This document shows, piece after piece, positions 3,865 to 5,787 of a stretch of DNA of 5,787 nt. Origin of the DNA: Zeimonas sp035303885. Its GTDB lineage: Bacteria > Pseudomonadota > Gammaproteobacteria > Burkholderiales > Burkholderiaceae_E. Below the pieces are notes generated by a model. It worked only from the letters and a program-made list of their open reading frames with translations. It did not search any database and had not been told where the DNA came from. How positions within the stretch are numbered: position 1 is the stretch's first letter; every line of letters begins with the position of its first letter. The DNA is taken from positions 1 through 5,787 of the forward strand of contig DATGRE010000165.1 of the NCBI GenBank assembly GCA_035303885.1, in the 5' to 3' direction. A program made the position numbers and the translations under genes.

Positions 3865-5787
3865 TCAGCCTCCCCGGCTGGCCACGAGACGCGGCGCCTT
3901 GTCCCTGCCGGATCGATCGTCGAAACGCGCGCGCACCGACCGCTCGATGCCCGCGGCGTCCAGCCCCTCGGCGCGCAGCAGCTGCGCCTGGTCGCCATGC
4001 TCGATGGGACGGTCGGGCAGCCCGAGCTGCAGCAGGGGCCGCACGACGGCCTGCGCAGCGAGCGCCTCGGCGACGGCGCTGCCCGCCCCGCCCATCACCA
4101 CGTGCTCCTCGATCGTAACGAAAGCATCGTGCGAAGCGGCCAGTTCCCGCAACAGCTCGATGTCGAGCGGCTTGACGAAGCGCATGTTCACGACGGTCGC
4201 GTCGAGCGCCTCACCTGCGGCCAGCGCCGGCGCGAGCATCGTGCCGAAGGCCAGCAGCGCGATCCGTCGCCCCCGCCGACGCAGCTCCGCGCGCCCGATC
4301 GGGATCGCGGTGAGATCCTGCGAAACCGGCACGCCGATGCCGGCGCCTCGCGGATAGCGCACCGCGGCCGGTCCGCCGTGGCGGAACGCGGTGTAGAGCA
4401 TCTGCCGGCACTCGTTCTCGTCGGACGGCGCCATCACGACGAGGTTCGGCACGCAGCGCAGGTACGCGTAGTCGTAGACGCCGGCGTGCGTCGGCCCGTC
4501 CGCGCCGACGATGCCGGCGCGATCGAGCGCGAACGTCACCGGCAGGTTCTGCAGCGCGACGTCGTGCACCAGCTGGTCGTAGGCGCGCTGCAGGAACGTG
4601 CTGTAGATCGCCACCACGGGCCTCATCCCCTCGCAGGCGAGCCCGGCGGCGAACGTGACGGCATGCTGCTCGGCGATGCCGACGTCGAAATAGCGCTGCG
4701 GGAAGCGCTTCTCGAACTCGACGAGCCCCGAGCCCTCGCGCATCGCCGGCGTGATCGCCACCAGCCGCTCGTCGAGGGCGGCCATGTCGCAGATCCAGTC
4801 GGCGAAGACCTTCGTATAGGTCGTGCGCGCCGGCGTCGCCGCGCTGCGGATGCCCTCGTCGGGATCGAAGCGGCCCGGTCCGTGATAGAGCACCGGATCG
4901 GCTTCGGCGAGCTTGTAGCCCTGCCCCTTGCGCGTGACGACGTGCAGGAACTGCGGGCCGCGCAGCTCGCGCAGGTTCTGCAGCGTCGGCACCAGGCTGT
5001 CCAGATCGTGCCCGTCGATGGGACCGACGTAGTTGAAGCCGAACTCCTCGAACATCGTCGCCGGCGCGACGAAGCCCTTCGCGTGCTCCTCGAGGCGCTT
5101 GGCGAGCTCGAACAGCGGCGGCACGTTCTGCAGCACCGCCCGGCCGACGTCGCGCGCCTTCGTATAGAAGCGGCTCGACAGCAGCCGCGCGAAATAGCGG
5201 TTGAGCGCGCCCACCGGCGGCGAAATCGACATGTCGTTGTCGTTGAGCACGACGAGCAGGTCGATGTCGGGCGTCACGCCGGCGTTGTTCAACGCCTCGA
5301 AGGCCATGCCGGCGGTCATCGCGCCGTCGCCGATCACCGCGACGTGGCGCCGCCGGGAAGGCCCGACGTTCTCGCCCTGGTTGCGCGAGGCGACCGCCAT
5401 GCCGAGCGCGGCCGAGATCGACGTCGACGAATGCGCGGTGCCGAAGGCGTCGTATTCGCTCTCGCTCCTGCGAGGAAAGCCGGAGATGCCGCCGTGCTGG
5501 CGCAGCGTGCACATGCGCTCGCGCCGGCCGGTGAGGATCTTGTGCGGGTAGCTCTGGTGGCCAACGTCCCAGATCAGCCGGTCGCGCGGCGTGTCGAAGA
5601 CGTAATGCAGCGCGATCGCCAGCTCGACCGTGCCGAGGTTCGACGACAGATGCCCGCCGGTGCGCGACACCGATTCGAGCACGAAGGCACGCAGCTCCCG
5701 CGCGAGCTGCGCGAGCGATGCGCGATCGAGCCTGCGCAGCGCAGCCGGATCGTCGATTGTCGACAGCAGCGGACCGGCGGAGACATC
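3865..5787 (-). CDS. dxs: 1-deoxy-D-xylulose-5-phosphate synthase, first few codons outside window
   Basis: The thiamine-diphosphate enzyme condenses pyruvate with glyceraldehyde 3-phosphate to DXP, the entry step of the non-mevalonate isoprenoid pathway and a precursor for thiamine and pyridoxal. The visible 640 residues cover almost the whole protein; E. coli Dxs has 620. In visible numbering: TGGHLSSN with His46; GDGAMTAGMAFEALNNAG (Asp154) leading to LNDND (Asn184) as the Mg-ThDP motif; GPIDGHD; a transketolase-type pyrimidine domain with catalytic Glu373 in DVGIAEQHAVTFAAG and His434 in GADGPTHAG; then the C-terminal domain from about 500. His46 aligns with E. coli His49, so only a few N-terminal residues are missing and the true start lies just right of 5787. 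An apparent GTG start at 5682 would delete conserved sequence (LRRLDRASLAQLARELRAF). A few extra residues (VGPSRRR) precede GDG. folE2 follows 40 bases downstream. Confidence 0.97.
   Translation of the reverse strand, partial: DVSAGPLLSTIDDPAALRRLDRASLAQLARELRAFVLESVSRTGGHLSSNLGTVELAIALHYVFDTPRDRLIWDVGHQSYPHKILTGRRERMCTLRQHGGISGFPRRSESEYDAFGTAHSSTSISAALGMAVASRNQGENVGPSRRRHVAVIGDGAMTAGMAFEALNNAGVTPDIDLLVVLNDNDMSISPPVGALNRYFARLLSSRFYTKARDVGRAVLQNVPPLFELAKRLEEHAKGFVAPATMFEEFGFNYVGPIDGHDLDSLVPTLQNLRELRGPQFLHVVTRKGQGYKLAEADPVLYHGPGRFDPDEGIRSAATPARTTYTKVFADWICDMAALDERLVAITPAMREGSGLVEFEKRFPQRYFDVGIAEQHAVTFAAGLACEGMRPVVAIYSTFLQRAYDQLVHDVALQNLPVTFALDRAGIVGADGPTHAGVYDYAYLRCVPNLVVMAPSDENECRQMLYTAFRHGGPAAVRYPRGAGIGVPVSQDLTAIPIGRAELRRRGRRIALLAFGTMLAPALAAGEALDATVVNMRFVKPLDIELLRELAASHDAFVTIEEHVVMGGAGSAVAEALAAQAVVRPLLQLGLPDRPIEHGDQAQLLRAEGLDAAGIERSVRARFDDRSGRDKAPRLVASRGG

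Noticed and set aside
3825..3998. Upstream extension of folE2 overlapping dxs
   Set aside because: It reads a different frame of the dxs 3' end, has no FolE2 similarity, and the ATG at 3824 has a good ribosome binding site.
3039..4118. Long plus-strand frame opposite folE2 and the dxs end (359 codons)
   Set aside because: It is antisense to two well-identified genes, has low-complexity composition, and lacks homology or a convincing ribosome binding site.
4211..5512. Long 433-codon frame on the minus strand inside dxs
   Set aside because: It is an Arg/Ala-rich out-of-frame shadow of dxs with no domain resemblance; the dxs frame carries all catalytic motifs.
5682..5787. Internal GTG start for dxs that would leave the right end non-coding
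   Set aside because: The same frame stays open to the right edge and encodes the conserved Dxs N-terminal helix, so the gene continues past the window.
1..5787. Mobile element, CRISPR array, toxin-antitoxin, defence system, tRNA or riboswitch
   Set aside because: No spaced direct repeats, transposase or integrase motifs, target-site duplications, small paired genes or recognisable structured RNAs were found. The gaps are short and explained by promoters and hairpins.

Overview
The window looks like a piece of a beta-proteobacterial chromosome, most likely Burkholderiales. It is very GC-rich, and the proteins read like Burkholderia/Ralstonia-type homologues. Five protein genes are supported, all with intact frames where visible and packed tightly. 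I see no tRNA, rRNA, CRISPR array, insertion sequence, phage gene or recent insertion.

Left part (1-1590): an uncharacterised DUF3182 protein (ATP-grasp-like by its glycine-rich loop) runs leftward off the window edge. It is divergent from a rightward gene for a YajQ-family protein, whose homologues bind cyclic di-GMP. The 178-base divergent gap carries a plausible promoter and a strong ribosome binding site for yajQ.

Middle part (1591-2981): a GC-rich palindromic stretch follows yajQ. Next comes an abrupt AT-rich patch with two 15-nt OxyR-like elements spaced 22 nt apart, then a two-gene operon. That operon encodes the peroxiredoxin AhpC and its thiol partner AhpD, and it ends in a textbook intrinsic terminator with a 12-bp perfect inverted repeat and five T. 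The pair has the AhpC/AhpD architecture known from Mycobacterium tuberculosis: AhpC reduces peroxides, and AhpD rather than the flavoprotein AhpF recycles it.

Right part (3012-5787): two leftward genes converge on ahpCD. The upstream gene is dxs (1-deoxyxylulose-5-phosphate synthase, first step of non-mevalonate isoprenoid synthesis), which enters from the right edge missing only its first few codons. Forty bases later comes folE2 (type IB GTP cyclohydrolase, first step of folate and queuosine precursor synthesis). The two probably share a transcript. A small hairpin followed by TTTT sits in the gap and could modulate folE2.

I do not see an undescribed multi-gene system here. The parts most worth following up are the DUF3182 protein, the OxyR-like control region, the CHFC variant of the AhpD active site, and the dxs-folE2 junction.
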